49,970 nt of DNA from Thermoplasmata archaeon. GTDB taxonomy: Archaea > Thermoplasmatota > Thermoplasmata > Lutacidiplasmatales > UBA184. Both the position numbers and the translations under genes were made by a program. The stretch is taken from contig JAJZGO010000004.1 in the NCBI GenBank assembly GCA_021798415.1, positions 1 to 49,970 on the forward strand. Reading direction: 5' to 3'. Numbering within the stretch: position 1 is the first letter of the stretch; the number at the start of each line of letters is the position of its first letter. This document shows positions 31,042 to 39,162 of the stretch, piece by piece. The notes below the pieces were generated by a model. That model was not told where the DNA came from. It saw nothing but the letters and a program-made list of their open reading frames with translations, and ran no database searches.

Positions 31042-32385
31042 TCACCGGCCGATCGGGTACGGCCGACCGAGCTCCGGCAGCCGTACGCTCGGACCGGCGG
31101 CGCGGAACGCCTCCGGGTGTTCGGTGTGGATCGGAAAGACGGTCGTCGGCGCGACCGACCGGACGATCTCGAAGAGCTCGCGCTCCGACGCGTGCCCGCT
31201 CGCGTGCATCTGGTGGAACGAGAGGCCGAAGTGGTCGAGCCAGTTGTGCATCACCCGATCGTCGACGTCGTCCTCGCTGAACGGCTCGCTCATCGAGTGG
31301 ATGAAGGGGGCTCCGTGCGGGGGCCGCAGGTCGATGAGTTCGGGGAAGTGCAACAGGTCGAGGGCGAGCAGGTACCGACGCCCGTGGGCGCGGACCTCCT
31401 CGGCCGAAAGGGCGTCGTCGAGGAACGGCTTCTCCCAGTTGAAGTGGCGCTTCTTCTTGCGGTCGTAGACGAGAAGACCGCGTCCGGGACCGGGGACGGG
31501 TACGCCCCCGCCGGGGAACTGCGGCGCGACGGTCGTGAGGAGGTGCGCCGTCCGCGCCGAGACCACGAGCGAGCGGTCGGCTTCGAGCGCCGCCGCGTGG
31601 AGGGTGAGCAGCCGGTCGATGTCGCGCGGGTAGGTGCAGGCGAGCGCGAGCTCGGGACGGTCCGCGAGCAGACGGTCGACGTGAGAACGCACCCCCGCCT
31701 CGGAGAGGTTCGGGCGGGCGTCCGGCCCGGCGCGCGTCCCCTCGGTCACGAGGGTGGCCGGGCGCTCCTCGGCCGCGGCCCGGAAGAACTCCCGGGTGTC
31801 CGACGCCCGAGGTCCGTGCTGGCGGAAGTCGCCGGTGTAGACGAGCGAGCCGTTCGACGTGCGGACGATGAACCCGTAGGCGAACGGGATCGAGTGGTCG
31901 ACCGGGTACGGCACGACCTCGATACGGCCGAACCGGACCGGCGTGCGGTCGGTGAACGTCCGGTAGGGGTGCTCCCCGTACCGCATCATCGTCGAGGTCT
32001 CGATCGCCGACATGAGGGTCCGCGTCCCGGCGCCCACGTAGACCGGGATCTCGGGGTCGACGAGGTCGAGGTACCCCGCGTGGTCGGCGTGCGCGTGGCT
32101 CACGAAGATCCCCTGGACGGTCGGGGGCTCCCAGGCGAGGTCGGCGTCGCCGAGCGCGTCGCGCGAGTAGAGGCCGCCGAGGCGGGGAACGAGGCCGAAC
32201 TCGAGTAGGTCCTTCGCCGGGCTGGTGGACCTCGGCTGCAGGTAGTCGACGTAGTACTCCTCCCGACGTGCCGAGAACGACGGCCCGAAGTCGAACAGGA
32301 CGCGGTCCGGTCCGTCCTCGATCAGGAGCTTGTTGCCGCCGATCTCGCGTACGCCGCCGAGGAACGTGACGGTCGGCCCGGCCAT
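31042..32385 (-). CDS. RNase J-like metallo-beta-lactamase/beta-CASP ribonuclease
   Basis: A 447-aa protein of the MBL/beta-CASP superfamily, close to archaeal RNase J (5'-3' exoribonuclease). The N-terminal TVTFLGGVREIGGNKLLIED is the RNase J/MBL opening; metal ligands are in SHAHADHAG and VDHSIPFAYGF, then VYTGDFRQHG. The beta-CASP part contains FIHSMSEPF, HASGHASERELFEIV and ends with VFPIHTEHPEAF. It is downstream of rpoP in the exosome string, separated by 138 bp with a hairpin. The alternative is another beta-CASP hydrolase; aCPSF1 is excluded as it lacks KH domains. No good TATA box precedes it. Confidence 0.85.
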   Translation of the reverse strand: MAGPTVTFLGGVREIGGNKLLIEDGPDRVLFDFGPSFSARREEYYVDYLQPRSTSPAKDLLEFGLVPRLGGLYSRDALGDADLAWEPPTVQGIFVSHAHADHAGYLDLVDPEIPVYVGAGTRTLMSAIETSTMMRYGEHPYRTFTDRTPVRFGRIEVVPYPVDHSIPFAYGFIVRTSNGSLVYTGDFRQHGPRASDTREFFRAAAEERPATLVTEGTRAGPDARPNLSEAGVRSHVDRLLADRPELALACTYPRDIDRLLTLHAAALEADRSLVVSARTAHLLTTVAPQFPGGGVPVPGPGRGLLVYDRKKKRHFNWEKPFLDDALSAEEVRAHGRRYLLALDLLHFPELIDLRPPHGAPFIHSMSEPFSEDDVDDRVMHNWLDHFGLSFHQMHASGHASERELFEIVRSVAPTTVFPIHTEHPEAFRAAGPSVRLPELGRPYPIGR

Positions 32386-32524
32386 GTCGGACGGCGTACC
32401 CCTACGGCATCTTGGGTGTTTCGGAGGGCCGCGATCGGGAGAGAGACCGACCGCCCCCCCGGGGGCCGCTGCAAAAGCGGCCGGGGCGAGGCGGCGCGAC
32501 CGGCCGTGGGGTCGAGGGGCGCGG
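32386..32524. other. Intergenic segment between rpoP and the RNase J-like gene, with a hairpin
   Basis: GGCCGCT 32464-32470 pairs with AGCGGCC 32476-32482 around a 5-base loop. No ORF, tRNA or TATA-like element is convincing. It may be a processing or attenuation point that lowers read-through from the ribosomal/exosome genes into the RNase gene. Confidence 0.4.
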
Positions 32525-32659
32525 CTACCGCGCCTTCAGCACCTTCTTGACGTTCGGGTGCTCCTTCGTGAAGATCTTGCCGCCGCAGTTGTCGCAGCGG
32601 ACCCCGAAGAGGTTCGCGTCGGAGGGAAGCCCCTCTCCGCAGCGGATACAGCGGAACAT
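32525..32659 (-). CDS. rpoP: DNA-directed RNA polymerase subunit P (Rpb12-like)
   Basis: A 44-aa zinc-ribbon protein too short for the ORF track as a separate entry. It reads MFRCIRCGEG, then GVRCDNCGGKIFTKE and the basic VKKVLKAR end, matching the archaeal Rpo12 pattern of CX2C...CX2C and a Lys/Arg C-terminus that contacts polymerase subunits. It lies directly after rpl37ae (26-bp gap), the classical position in archaea. Confidence 0.93.
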   Translation of the reverse strand: MFRCIRCGEGLPSDANLFGVRCDNCGGKIFTKEHPNVKKVLKAR

Positions 32660-32685
32660 CGACGGTATCGAGCGACCGTGGGGGC

Positions 32686-32958
32686 TTAAGCGTTGCCCGC
32701 GCCGGTGGCCGTCCTCTCGGTCCGCGTGATCGGAGGCGGCGCCTGGAAGACGTAGGCGTTCGAGGCGAACCGCGTGCCGCAGCGCCGGCACTCGAAGATC
32801 CCGCTCGCGACCCGCTGGAGCGTGGACGTCGAGCATCGGGGGCAGGGGGCGGGCCGCTGACGCGCCCGGTCGATCTCGAGAACACGCCGGCGGATCCGGA
32901 TCCCGTAGCGGGGGCCCATCCAACCGGTCGCGCCGACCTTCTTCGTCCGGCGGCTCAT
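32686..32958 (-). CDS. rpl37ae: 50S ribosomal protein L37ae (eL43)
   Basis: A 90-aa zinc-ribbon ribosomal protein. It begins MSRRTKKVGATGWMGPRYG, the family opening, followed by the ribbon APCPRCSTSTLQRVASGIFECRRCGTRF (two CX2C pairs). The C-terminus TRTERTATGAGNA differs slightly from the usual short end. Its ATG overlaps the rrp42 stop by four bases, so translation is coupled with the exosome subunits upstream. Confidence 0.95.
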   Translation of the reverse strand: MSRRTKKVGATGWMGPRYGIRIRRRVLEIDRARQRPAPCPRCSTSTLQRVASGIFECRRCGTRFASNAYVFQAPPPITRTERTATGAGNA

Positions 32959-33743
32959 CGAGCGCCTCCGGTCGCGAGCCCGCGCAGCCGGTCGCCGTGG
33001 ACGAACGCCCGTCGCACCACGTCCTTCACGTCGTCCGGGGAGAACGCGCCGATCAGCCCCTTCTGCATCGCCACCACGCGACCCGTCTCGTCCGTCGCGA
33101 TCGTGATCCGGCCCTGCGCCGCCCGTTCCTCGTCGAACGTCGGGTCGACCACGATCGAGTCGCCGAGGCGAACGAACGTGCACTCGATCGGGACGTGCTG
33201 GACCTCGAGCGGATAGTCGGCCTCGGCGATGCCGAACCGTTTCGCGGGCATGGTCGCGTGCGCCAGCGCCGAGACCGCGGCGAGGAGCGCCGCGTCGATC
33301 AAGTTGCCCGAGTGGTCGAGGACGTGGATGTCGGTGTAGCAGACCCAGCTCTTCTCGCCCGGGGTCACGCAGAGGCGGGTGAGGTCGATCGTCTCGGCCG
33401 CGCGGATGGCGCGGTCGACGACGCGCGAGACCTCGATCGCCCCCGGCTGGGGGGGACCGGGCTCGAACGTCGGGTTCGAGAGCGGGATGAGCTCGGCGTT
33501 GGTCGTCAGCACGCCCGCGTTCGGGGTGTCGGCGAACGGCTTCCCGGGCTCGAGCTTGATGCCGGCGAGGACCGCCGTGTCCCCGATCCGCACGAGGGCC
33601 GAGCCGTCGGCCGTCACGACGAAGCCGGGCTCGACCGTGATCTTCCGGTACTCGTCGGGGCCCCGGCCGTCGAGCCGCTTCCCGTCGGCCGCGAGGTCGA
33701 GGATGTGGCTCGTCCGGATCTCGGCGCTGACCTCTCCGCTCAT
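32955..33743 (-). CDS. rrp42: Exosome complex subunit Rrp42
   Basis: A 262-aa RNase PH-fold subunit that forms the hexameric ring with Rrp41 but lacks the catalytic residues itself. It reads ILDLAADGKRLDGRGPDEYRKI at the N-terminus, then GSALVRIGDTAVLAGIK and IDAALLAAVSALA, and ends with GDRLRGLATGGAR. It overlaps rrp41 (ATGA) and rpl37ae (ATGA), giving strict order and coupling. Sequence and length are standard for archaeal Rrp42. Confidence 0.96.
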   Translation of the reverse strand: MSGEVSAEIRTSHILDLAADGKRLDGRGPDEYRKITVEPGFVVTADGSALVRIGDTAVLAGIKLEPGKPFADTPNAGVLTTNAELIPLSNPTFEPGPPQPGAIEVSRVVDRAIRAAETIDLTRLCVTPGEKSWVCYTDIHVLDHSGNLIDAALLAAVSALAHATMPAKRFGIAEADYPLEVQHVPIECTFVRLGDSIVVDPTFDEERAAQGRITIATDETGRVVAMQKGLIGAFSPDDVKDVVRRAFVHGDRLRGLATGGAR

Positions 33744-34492
33744 GCCGAACCTCCCGCGAGCGGGGCGACCGCGTACCGGTCGCGCAGCGCCTGTTTCATC
33801 GTCTCGTGGATCGATCGGCACCCCTTCACGCCGAGGTCGAGCGCTTGGGCGAGCTCGGCCTCCGTCATGTGGCCCTCCATCTGCAGGAGCACCAGGCGGC
33901 CCGACTGCGGCACCAGCGCCATCGGGAGGTCCGCCTCTCCGAAGTTGTCCTCTTCCTTCTTCAGGTCGAGAGCGATCGCCCCTCCGATCTTGCCGACCGC
34001 GACCGAGGGCAGGAGGTCGACCATCGGGATCCCGGCGTCCGCGAGCGCGACCGACGCGGCCACGACACCCGCGCAGCGGGTCCCGGCGTTCGCTTGAAGG
34101 ACCTCGATGTAGACGTCGATGCTCGTGCGGGGGAACTCTTCGGCGAAGACGACGGACTCGAACGCCTCGCCGATCACCTTCGAGATCTCCTGCGAACGTC
34201 GGTCGAGTCCGGGACGCTTGCGCTCGTCGACCGAGAACGCCGCCATGTTGTAGCGGCACTGGATGACCGCCTTGTTGTTCTGCTGGAGGTGGCGGGGATG
34301 GACCTCGCGGGGCCCGTAGACCGCCGCCATCACCTTGTTCGCTCCCCACTCGACGAACGCGGAACCGTCGGCCTGGTGGAGCGCGCCCGCCTGAATGCGG
34401 ATCGGTCTCAGCTCGTCCAGTCGCCGCCCGTCGATCCGTCGCCCGTCCGCGCTCAGGAGGACGGGGACCTCTTTCGCACCTACGCTTCCCAT
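33740..34492 (-). CDS. rrp41: Exosome complex exonuclease Rrp41
   Basis: A 250-aa catalytic RNase PH-fold subunit performing phosphorolytic 3'-5' RNA decay and tailing. Visible are RRIDGRRLDELRPIRI, GANKVMAAVYGPREVHPRHLQ (phosphate/RNA-binding arginines), ERKRPGLDRRSQEI, and the catalytic acidic pair in DLKKEEDNFGEADLPMAL. It is flanked by rrp4 (19-bp gap) and rrp42 (4-bp overlap). All key residues expected for an active enzyme appear present. Confidence 0.96.
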   Translation of the reverse strand: MGSVGAKEVPVLLSADGRRIDGRRLDELRPIRIQAGALHQADGSAFVEWGANKVMAAVYGPREVHPRHLQQNNKAVIQCRYNMAAFSVDERKRPGLDRRSQEISKVIGEAFESVVFAEEFPRTSIDVYIEVLQANAGTRCAGVVAASVALADAGIPMVDLLPSVAVGKIGGAIALDLKKEEDNFGEADLPMALVPQSGRLVLLQMEGHMTEAELAQALDLGVKGCRSIHETMKQALRDRYAVAPLAGGSA

Positions 34493-34511
34493 GGTTCCTT
34501 CTCCGAATGTA

Positions 34512-35387
34512 TCAGTGATCGCCCGGTGCGCCGGGCTCGGCCGCGTCGTCGGCCTCGTCCTCGAGGTCGCCGTCCCCGTCGTTGTCGGTGGACGCCGGCT
34601 GAGTGCCCGGGGCGTCCCGGTGCGCGGTTTCGGCCGGGAGCGGCTCGGGCCCCTGCTCGCCCGTCGGCATCGTCGTAAGGAGGTAGCTCTCGATCCGCTC
34701 GGTGAGCCCCGGCCTCTGGCCGTTCTCCTCGATCGTGCGCAGGACCTCCGACACCCGGTGGATCGCCTCGGGGCTCCCGCCGATCCAGACACGGCCGTTC
34801 TGTCCGACCGCGACCTGGGCGCCGGTGAGACGCGTGATCGTCTGGATCATGGACCCGCTGCGACCGACCACGCGGGGCACCCGGGCGGGCGAGATGTGGA
34901 TGATCGAGCCGCCCTCGAGCTTCCCGAGCCCCTCGCCGACCATCGTCACTCCGATGCGGCCGGTCGCGTCGAGGTTCTCGACCTGGACGACCACGCTGTC
35001 CCCGACCCGGAGGTAGCGGCCGGTCTCTCCGACGTCGACCTTCCACGGCGTCCCGGTCATGTGCAGGGGCGCCCAGCGGGGCGCGCCGATGTCGAGCAGC
35101 CAGAACGTCGTCTGGACGTCCGTCACGGTCCCGATCACCACGTCGTTCGGGCGGGGGATGTACCGCCCCGAGAGCGGGATCACCTGGACGAACGGCGGGC
35201 GGGCCGAGAGAAGGCCGAGTATGCTTGCGTAGACCTTCCCGCCGGTGCGGTAGGTCCCGTGGCCCGGTCGGAGGTCCCGGACCGGGAGCTCCTCGCCGGG
35301 GAGAACTAGTATGCGCTCGCCCGCAGATGGCGGGGAGGATGCCTCGCGGCCGCGCCGTCGGCGGCCGGGCCGATTCCCTCTGGACAT
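34512..35387 (-). CDS. rrp4: Exosome RNA-binding cap subunit Rrp4
   Basis: A 291-aa cap protein with an N-terminal domain (LVLPGEEL...GHGTY), a central S1 domain (DVVIGTVTDVQTTFWLLDIGAPRWAPLH) and a KH domain (IHISPARVPRVVGRSGSMIQTITRLTGAQVAVGQNGRVWIGG). The protein is longer than usual at both ends: an Arg-rich start (RGNRPGRRRRGRE) and an approximately 45-residue acidic, low-complexity tail after the KH region. An A/T box overlapping the SBDS stop codon may give it its own promoter. It precedes rrp41 by 19 bp. Confidence 0.95.
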   Translation of the reverse strand: MSRGNRPGRRRRGREASSPPSAGERILVLPGEELPVRDLRPGHGTYRTGGKVYASILGLLSARPPFVQVIPLSGRYIPRPNDVVIGTVTDVQTTFWLLDIGAPRWAPLHMTGTPWKVDVGETGRYLRVGDSVVVQVENLDATGRIGVTMVGEGLGKLEGGSIIHISPARVPRVVGRSGSMIQTITRLTGAQVAVGQNGRVWIGGSPEAIHRVSEVLRTIEENGQRPGLTERIESYLLTTMPTGEQGPEPLPAETAHRDAPGTQPASTDNDGDGDLEDEADDAAEPGAPGDH

Positions 35388-35421
35388 GTTCTGTGCTGCA
35401 CCGGGGCGCGCGACGGAGGTG

Positions 35422-35430
35422 GCCTATTTA
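35422..35430 (-). promoter_or_regulatory. Internal promoter box overlapping the SBDS stop codon
   Basis: On the minus strand TAAATAGGC-type sequence (GTTAAATAGG across 35421-35432) forms the last SBDS codons and its TAG. It lies 35-43 bp before the rrp4 ATG, suitable for a second promoter inside the superoperon. Confidence 0.4.
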
Positions 35431-36119
35431 ACTAACGCGGTCTCGGCCGTGCCCTTCGTGCGGGCGCCGAGCTTCTCGTAGAGCTCGGTCTGGACTCCGG
35501 CGGGGATCTCGACGAGGGCGCTCCAGCTGCCGTCCGAAAGCCACCGCTCCTCCGATATCCGACCGAGTCCCTTGACCTCGCCGATCGCCCGCGGATAGTA
35601 CTGCCCGGGGACCCGGACCCGGACCTTGACGACCTCGAAGCGGATCGGGATGAGGGGGCGGAGCTTCGCGAGGATCTCCTGGACCTGCGCGTCGACGGGA
35701 CGGAACGGGTCGACGTGGACCTTCGCCTCGGCCATCGCGGACTCGATCCGCGCGGGAGGGTGGGGCGCGCCCGTCTGCGGGTTCATCGCGTTGCGGGCGA
35801 TCAGGGTGACGATCTGGCGGTGCTTCGCAGCCTGGAGCTGGTGGCGCTGCTCGGTCGTGACCTGGACCTCGCCTTTGAGGACGATCTGACGAGCGATCTC
35901 GGCGAGGTTGCGCGTGTGGAACGTCTTCTCGAGGTACTCCTCGGAGATCTTGTCGCCCTTTTTCGCGTCCTTGAAGACCTGGTCGAGCGCGAGCTTGTCC
36001 GAGAGGTCGACGTCCTTGCCGTCCTTCAGGTCCTGGACGGCCTGGGGGTCGACCAGGACCTCGAATCGGGACCCGTGGGTCTCCCAGCGCGCGATGACCG
36101 CGTCGTCGACGTTGACCAT
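35424..36119 (-). CDS. sbds: Ribosome maturation protein SBDS/Sdo1
   Basis: A 231-aa protein homologous to human SBDS, which with EFL1 releases the eIF6 anti-association factor from new large subunits; the archaeal role is probably similar in binding the large subunit. The N-terminal FYSH domain has VNVDDAVIARWETHGSRFEVLVDP and LALDQVFKDAKKGDKISEEYLEKTF, then a helical middle with GEVQVTTEQRHQLQAAKHRQIVTLIARNAMNPQTG, and the ferredoxin-like C-terminus. It sits 21 bp after psmA. Its last codons TTA-GTT-AAA-TAG are unusually A/T rich and double as a TATA-like box for rrp4. Confidence 0.96.
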   Translation of the reverse strand: MVNVDDAVIARWETHGSRFEVLVDPQAVQDLKDGKDVDLSDKLALDQVFKDAKKGDKISEEYLEKTFHTRNLAEIARQIVLKGEVQVTTEQRHQLQAAKHRQIVTLIARNAMNPQTGAPHPPARIESAMAEAKVHVDPFRPVDAQVQEILAKLRPLIPIRFEVVKVRVRVPGQYYPRAIGEVKGLGRISEERWLSDGSWSALVEIPAGVQTELYEKLGARTKGTAETALVK

Positions 36120-36140
36120 CGGGCCCCCTGGCGGGAGGCA

Positions 36141-36896
36141 CTACGCGCGGTTGCTCTTACCCGTTCCGCCCGGAGCGGGAAGACGGGCGACGTACTTCTG
36201 GACCTCGTCGGAGGGCAGCCGGGTCATCCCGACCCCGCGTTCGACGGTGCAGACCTCGACCTGGGCCAGGTTCCCGCCCTCCTCGAGGCCCGCGCGCAGA
36301 CCCTCGAGGGCGAGGAGGATCGCGGCGTCCCGGTCGAGGCCGGGCCGGTACTTCTGCTCGAAGAGGTCCATCACGGGACCCTTGTTGCCGCCCGTGCTCG
36401 CCGCCTTGAAGCTGGTGAGCGAGCCCGACGGCTCGGTCTCGAAGAGGTGGACGCCGGTGTCGTCGTATCCGCCGACCAGGAGCGCGGTCCCGAACGGGCG
36501 GACCCCGCCGTACTGGGTGTACTGCTGCTTGTAATCGCAGATGCGGCGGACGAGGAGCTCGACCGACATCGGTTCGGCGTACGTGACGCGGTTGATCTGC
36601 GCCGAGAGCCGGGCGTAGTCGACCAGGACGCGGGCGTCGGCGACCAACCCCGCGGTCGCGCACGCGATGTTCTCGTCGATCTGGTGGACCTTCTCGAGAC
36701 TCGCCGGTTCGGCCAGCTTCGGGTTGGGGATCCGTCGGTCGGCGATCAGGACCACGCCGTCAGTAAAGACCACTCCCGCGGTCGTCGCGCCGCGCCGCAC
36801 CGCCTCGCGGGCGTATTCGACTTGGAAGAGTCGACCGTCGGGTGAGAAGACCGTGATCGCCCGGTCGTAGGCCATCTGGCCGGGTTGCATCTCCAT
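36141..36896 (-). CDS. psmA: Proteasome subunit alpha
   Basis: A 251-aa alpha subunit of the 20S proteasome. The N-terminal gate/YDR region is MAYDRAITVFSPDGRLFQVEYAREAVRRG, followed by GVVFTDGVVLIADRR, ICDYKQQYTQYGGVRPFGTALLVGG and ETEPSGSLTSFKAASTGGNK. The start is the ATG at 36896; the long track ORF upstream is antisense to the DUF255 gene. An ATATAA box lies 35-40 bp upstream. It is the first gene of the psmA-sbds-rrp4-rrp41-rrp42-rpl37ae-rpoP series. Confidence 0.96.
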   Translation of the reverse strand: MEMQPGQMAYDRAITVFSPDGRLFQVEYAREAVRRGATTAGVVFTDGVVLIADRRIPNPKLAEPASLEKVHQIDENIACATAGLVADARVLVDYARLSAQINRVTYAEPMSVELLVRRICDYKQQYTQYGGVRPFGTALLVGGYDDTGVHLFETEPSGSLTSFKAASTGGNKGPVMDLFEQKYRPGLDRDAAILLALEGLRAGLEEGGNLAQVEVCTVERGVGMTRLPSDEVQKYVARLPAPGGTGKSNRA

Positions 36897-36930
36897 CGGG
36901 GGCGCCTCGGCTCGGGCACTGAGGTCCCCC

Positions 36931-36936
36931 ATATAA
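36931..36936 (-). promoter_or_regulatory. TATA box for the proteasome-exosome superoperon
   Basis: ATATAA (TTATAT on the minus strand) is 35-40 bp upstream of the psmA ATG, implying a short leader. Confidence 0.5.
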
Positions 36937-37018
36937 CGAGCGCGCGCGCAGTAACTCGTCCGACAGCCGGTTACGGCTCGTCCGGCCTCGCCGGGGCCTT
37001 TCCGCGTCGCGGACAAGG

Positions 37019-37025
37019 GTAAAGG
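37019..37025 (+). promoter_or_regulatory. TATA-like box for the DUF255 gene
   Basis: GTAAAGG is 23-29 bp before the GTG at 37048, consistent with a leaderless transcript diverging from psmA. Confidence 0.35.
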
Positions 37026-37047
37026 CGCCCTGCCGCCGTTCCCCCCC

Positions 37048-39162
37048 GTGGCGTCGACCCACGGAACGTCGTCGCGCCCCGGAACGTCCCGCCTCGCGGG
37101 GGCCTCCTCCGCGTACCTGCGGGCCGCCGTCGGGCAGCCGATCGATTGGCATCCGTGGGGCGCCGAACCGTTCTCGCTCGCGAAGGAGACCGGCCGTCCT
37201 ATCCTTCTCGATATCGGGGCGTCGTGGTGCCACTGGTGCCACGTGATGGACGAGGGAACGTACGCCGACCCCGAGGTGGCGGCGCTGCTGAACCGGCACT
37301 TCGTCGCCGTCAAGGTCGATCGCGACGAGCATCCCGAGATCGACCGTCGCTACCAGCGCCAGGTCGGCGCCCTCACGGGCGAGGGCGGCTGGCCCCTCAC
37401 CGCATTCCTCACCCCGGACGGGGAGGTCTTCCTCGGTGGCACGTACTTCCCCCCCGAGGACGGGCACGGGCGGCCCGGTTTCCGCCGGGTGCTCCAGGAG
37501 GTCGCGCGCGTCTTCCGCGAAGAGCCCGCGCGCGTCCTCCAAAACGCTCGGGCGGTCCAGGGCGCGATCGTTCGGATGCGCGCCGCCCCGAGGGGCGAGC
37601 CCCGGGCGCTGGGGGAGTTCGTCGCCAGCGTCCGGGCGTCGCTCCTCTCCTCCTACGACCCCGTGAACGGCGGGTTCGGTACGGCCCCGAAGTTCCCGCA
37701 CCCGACGGCCGTCTCCTTCCTGCTCCTCGACAGCTTCGCCCGAGGCGCCGCCGCGAGCGCCGATCGGGCGCGCGACACGCTCGCTCGGATGGCCGACGGG
37801 GGTCTCTACGACCAGGTCGGCGGCGGATTCCACCGCTACTCGGTCGACGAGGGATGGCACGTCCCCCACTTCGAGAAGATGGGGGTCGACAATGCGGCGC
37901 TCCTTCTCGCGTACGTGGAAGGGGCCCAGCGGTTCCACGAGCCCCGGTTCGAGGAGGTCGTGCGGGGGACGGTCGGGTGGGTACGCGAGGTGCTCGCCGA
38001 CCCGCTCGGAGGGTTCGGGGCGAGCCAGGACGCCGACAACGCTCCGGGCGACGATGGGGGATACTTCACCTGGACCCGGGCCGAGGTCCGGTCGGCGCTC
38101 GAACCCGAGGACGCGAAGCTCGTCGTCCGCTACTTCGGGTTGGGAACCGAGGGCCGGATGCCTCACGATCCCGACCGCAACGTCCTCTTCCGGTCGCTGC
38201 CGTCGGCCGAAGCGGCCGAAGGGCTCGCGCTCGACGGAGGGCCGACCGCGGCGCTCGCTCGGGCGCTCGACGGCCTCCGGGCGGCCCGCGCCCGTCGGCC
38301 CACGCCCACCATCGACCGTGCCGTGTACGCGGACATCAACGGCCACTTCATTCGCGCGTTCGCGCGGGCGGGCGCTTTTCTCGGCGACGCATCGATCGTG
38401 GCCGACGCCCGCCGGGCCGCCGATCGACTGCTCGAGGCCGCCTACCGCCCCGGCGTGGGGGTGGCGCACCGACTCGGTGGTGACGGGCCGAGCGGTTTTG
38501 GTCTCCTCGAGGACCAGGTGGCGTTCGCGGCCGGGCTCACGGAGCTCGCGGGCACCCTGGGGGACCCCCGGTACGTCGCTCCCGCCACGGAGCTCCTCGC
38601 GCTCGTCGACCGCGAGTATCGAGGGGAGGACGGTCTCCTGCGCGACGTGGCTCCGAAGTTCTACGACGGTCCGACCGTCGCGGGGGTCGACCGGGCGTCG
38701 TACCCGCTCGAGGACAGTCCCCACCTCTCCGCGAACGCCGGAGCCGCGCTCGCGTTCCTTCGGATCGAGTCGCTCCTCCACGACGACTCCTGGCGCGCGA
38801 AGGCGGTCGCCCTGCTCGGGCCGATCTCCGCCCGCCTTGGGGAGGCGGGCCTCTTCGGGGCGGGGTCCGCCCTGGCGGCGGGCCTCCTCGACGTCGTGCC
38901 CGTCACCGTCGTCGTCGAAGGGAACGGCGCCGCCGCCCGGGACCTCGTGCGGGCCGCCCGGACGACCTGGCACCCGAACGTCTGGGTCTTTGACGGCCGT
39001 CCGCCCCCCCCGATCTCGCTTCCGGGCGAAATCGCCGAGCTGCCGGAGCGTACGGAGCCCCGCGCGCTCGTCTGCTTCGGCACCTCGTGCGCGCCGCCGG
39101 TCAGCGACCCCGGCGGGCTCGCGTTGCTCCTCGCGACGCGGGCGCCGACGCCGTCGGGATAG
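37048..39162 (+). CDS. DUF255/YyaL-family thioredoxin-fold protein
   Basis: A 704-aa protein of the YyaL/SPATA20 family: an N-terminal thioredoxin-like domain (about residues 20-180) joined to a six-hairpin glycosidase-like (alpha/alpha)6 domain. The opening AYLRAAVGQPIDWHPWGAEPF and SWCHWCHVMDEGTYADPEVA with the CHWC active site are diagnostic, as is GEGGWPLTAFLTPDGEVFLGGTYFPPED. GGFGTAPKFPHP and DQVGGGFHRYSVDEGWHVPHFEKM mark the second domain. The biochemical role is unknown; redox or sugar-epimerase-like activity has been proposed for the folds. The last 62 bp overlap a convergent phosphoesterase gene. Confidence 0.92.
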   Translation: MASTHGTSSRPGTSRLAGASSAYLRAAVGQPIDWHPWGAEPFSLAKETGRPILLDIGASWCHWCHVMDEGTYADPEVAALLNRHFVAVKVDRDEHPEIDRRYQRQVGALTGEGGWPLTAFLTPDGEVFLGGTYFPPEDGHGRPGFRRVLQEVARVFREEPARVLQNARAVQGAIVRMRAAPRGEPRALGEFVASVRASLLSSYDPVNGGFGTAPKFPHPTAVSFLLLDSFARGAAASADRARDTLARMADGGLYDQVGGGFHRYSVDEGWHVPHFEKMGVDNAALLLAYVEGAQRFHEPRFEEVVRGTVGWVREVLADPLGGFGASQDADNAPGDDGGYFTWTRAEVRSALEPEDAKLVVRYFGLGTEGRMPHDPDRNVLFRSLPSAEAAEGLALDGGPTAALARALDGLRAARARRPTPTIDRAVYADINGHFIRAFARAGAFLGDASIVADARRAADRLLEAAYRPGVGVAHRLGGDGPSGFGLLEDQVAFAAGLTELAGTLGDPRYVAPATELLALVDREYRGEDGLLRDVAPKFYDGPTVAGVDRASYPLEDSPHLSANAGAALAFLRIESLLHDDSWRAKAVALLGPISARLGEAGLFGAGSALAAGLLDVVPVTVVVEGNGAAARDLVRAARTTWHPNVWVFDGRPPPPISLPGEIAELPERTEPRALVCFGTSCAPPVSDPGGLALLLATRAPTPSG

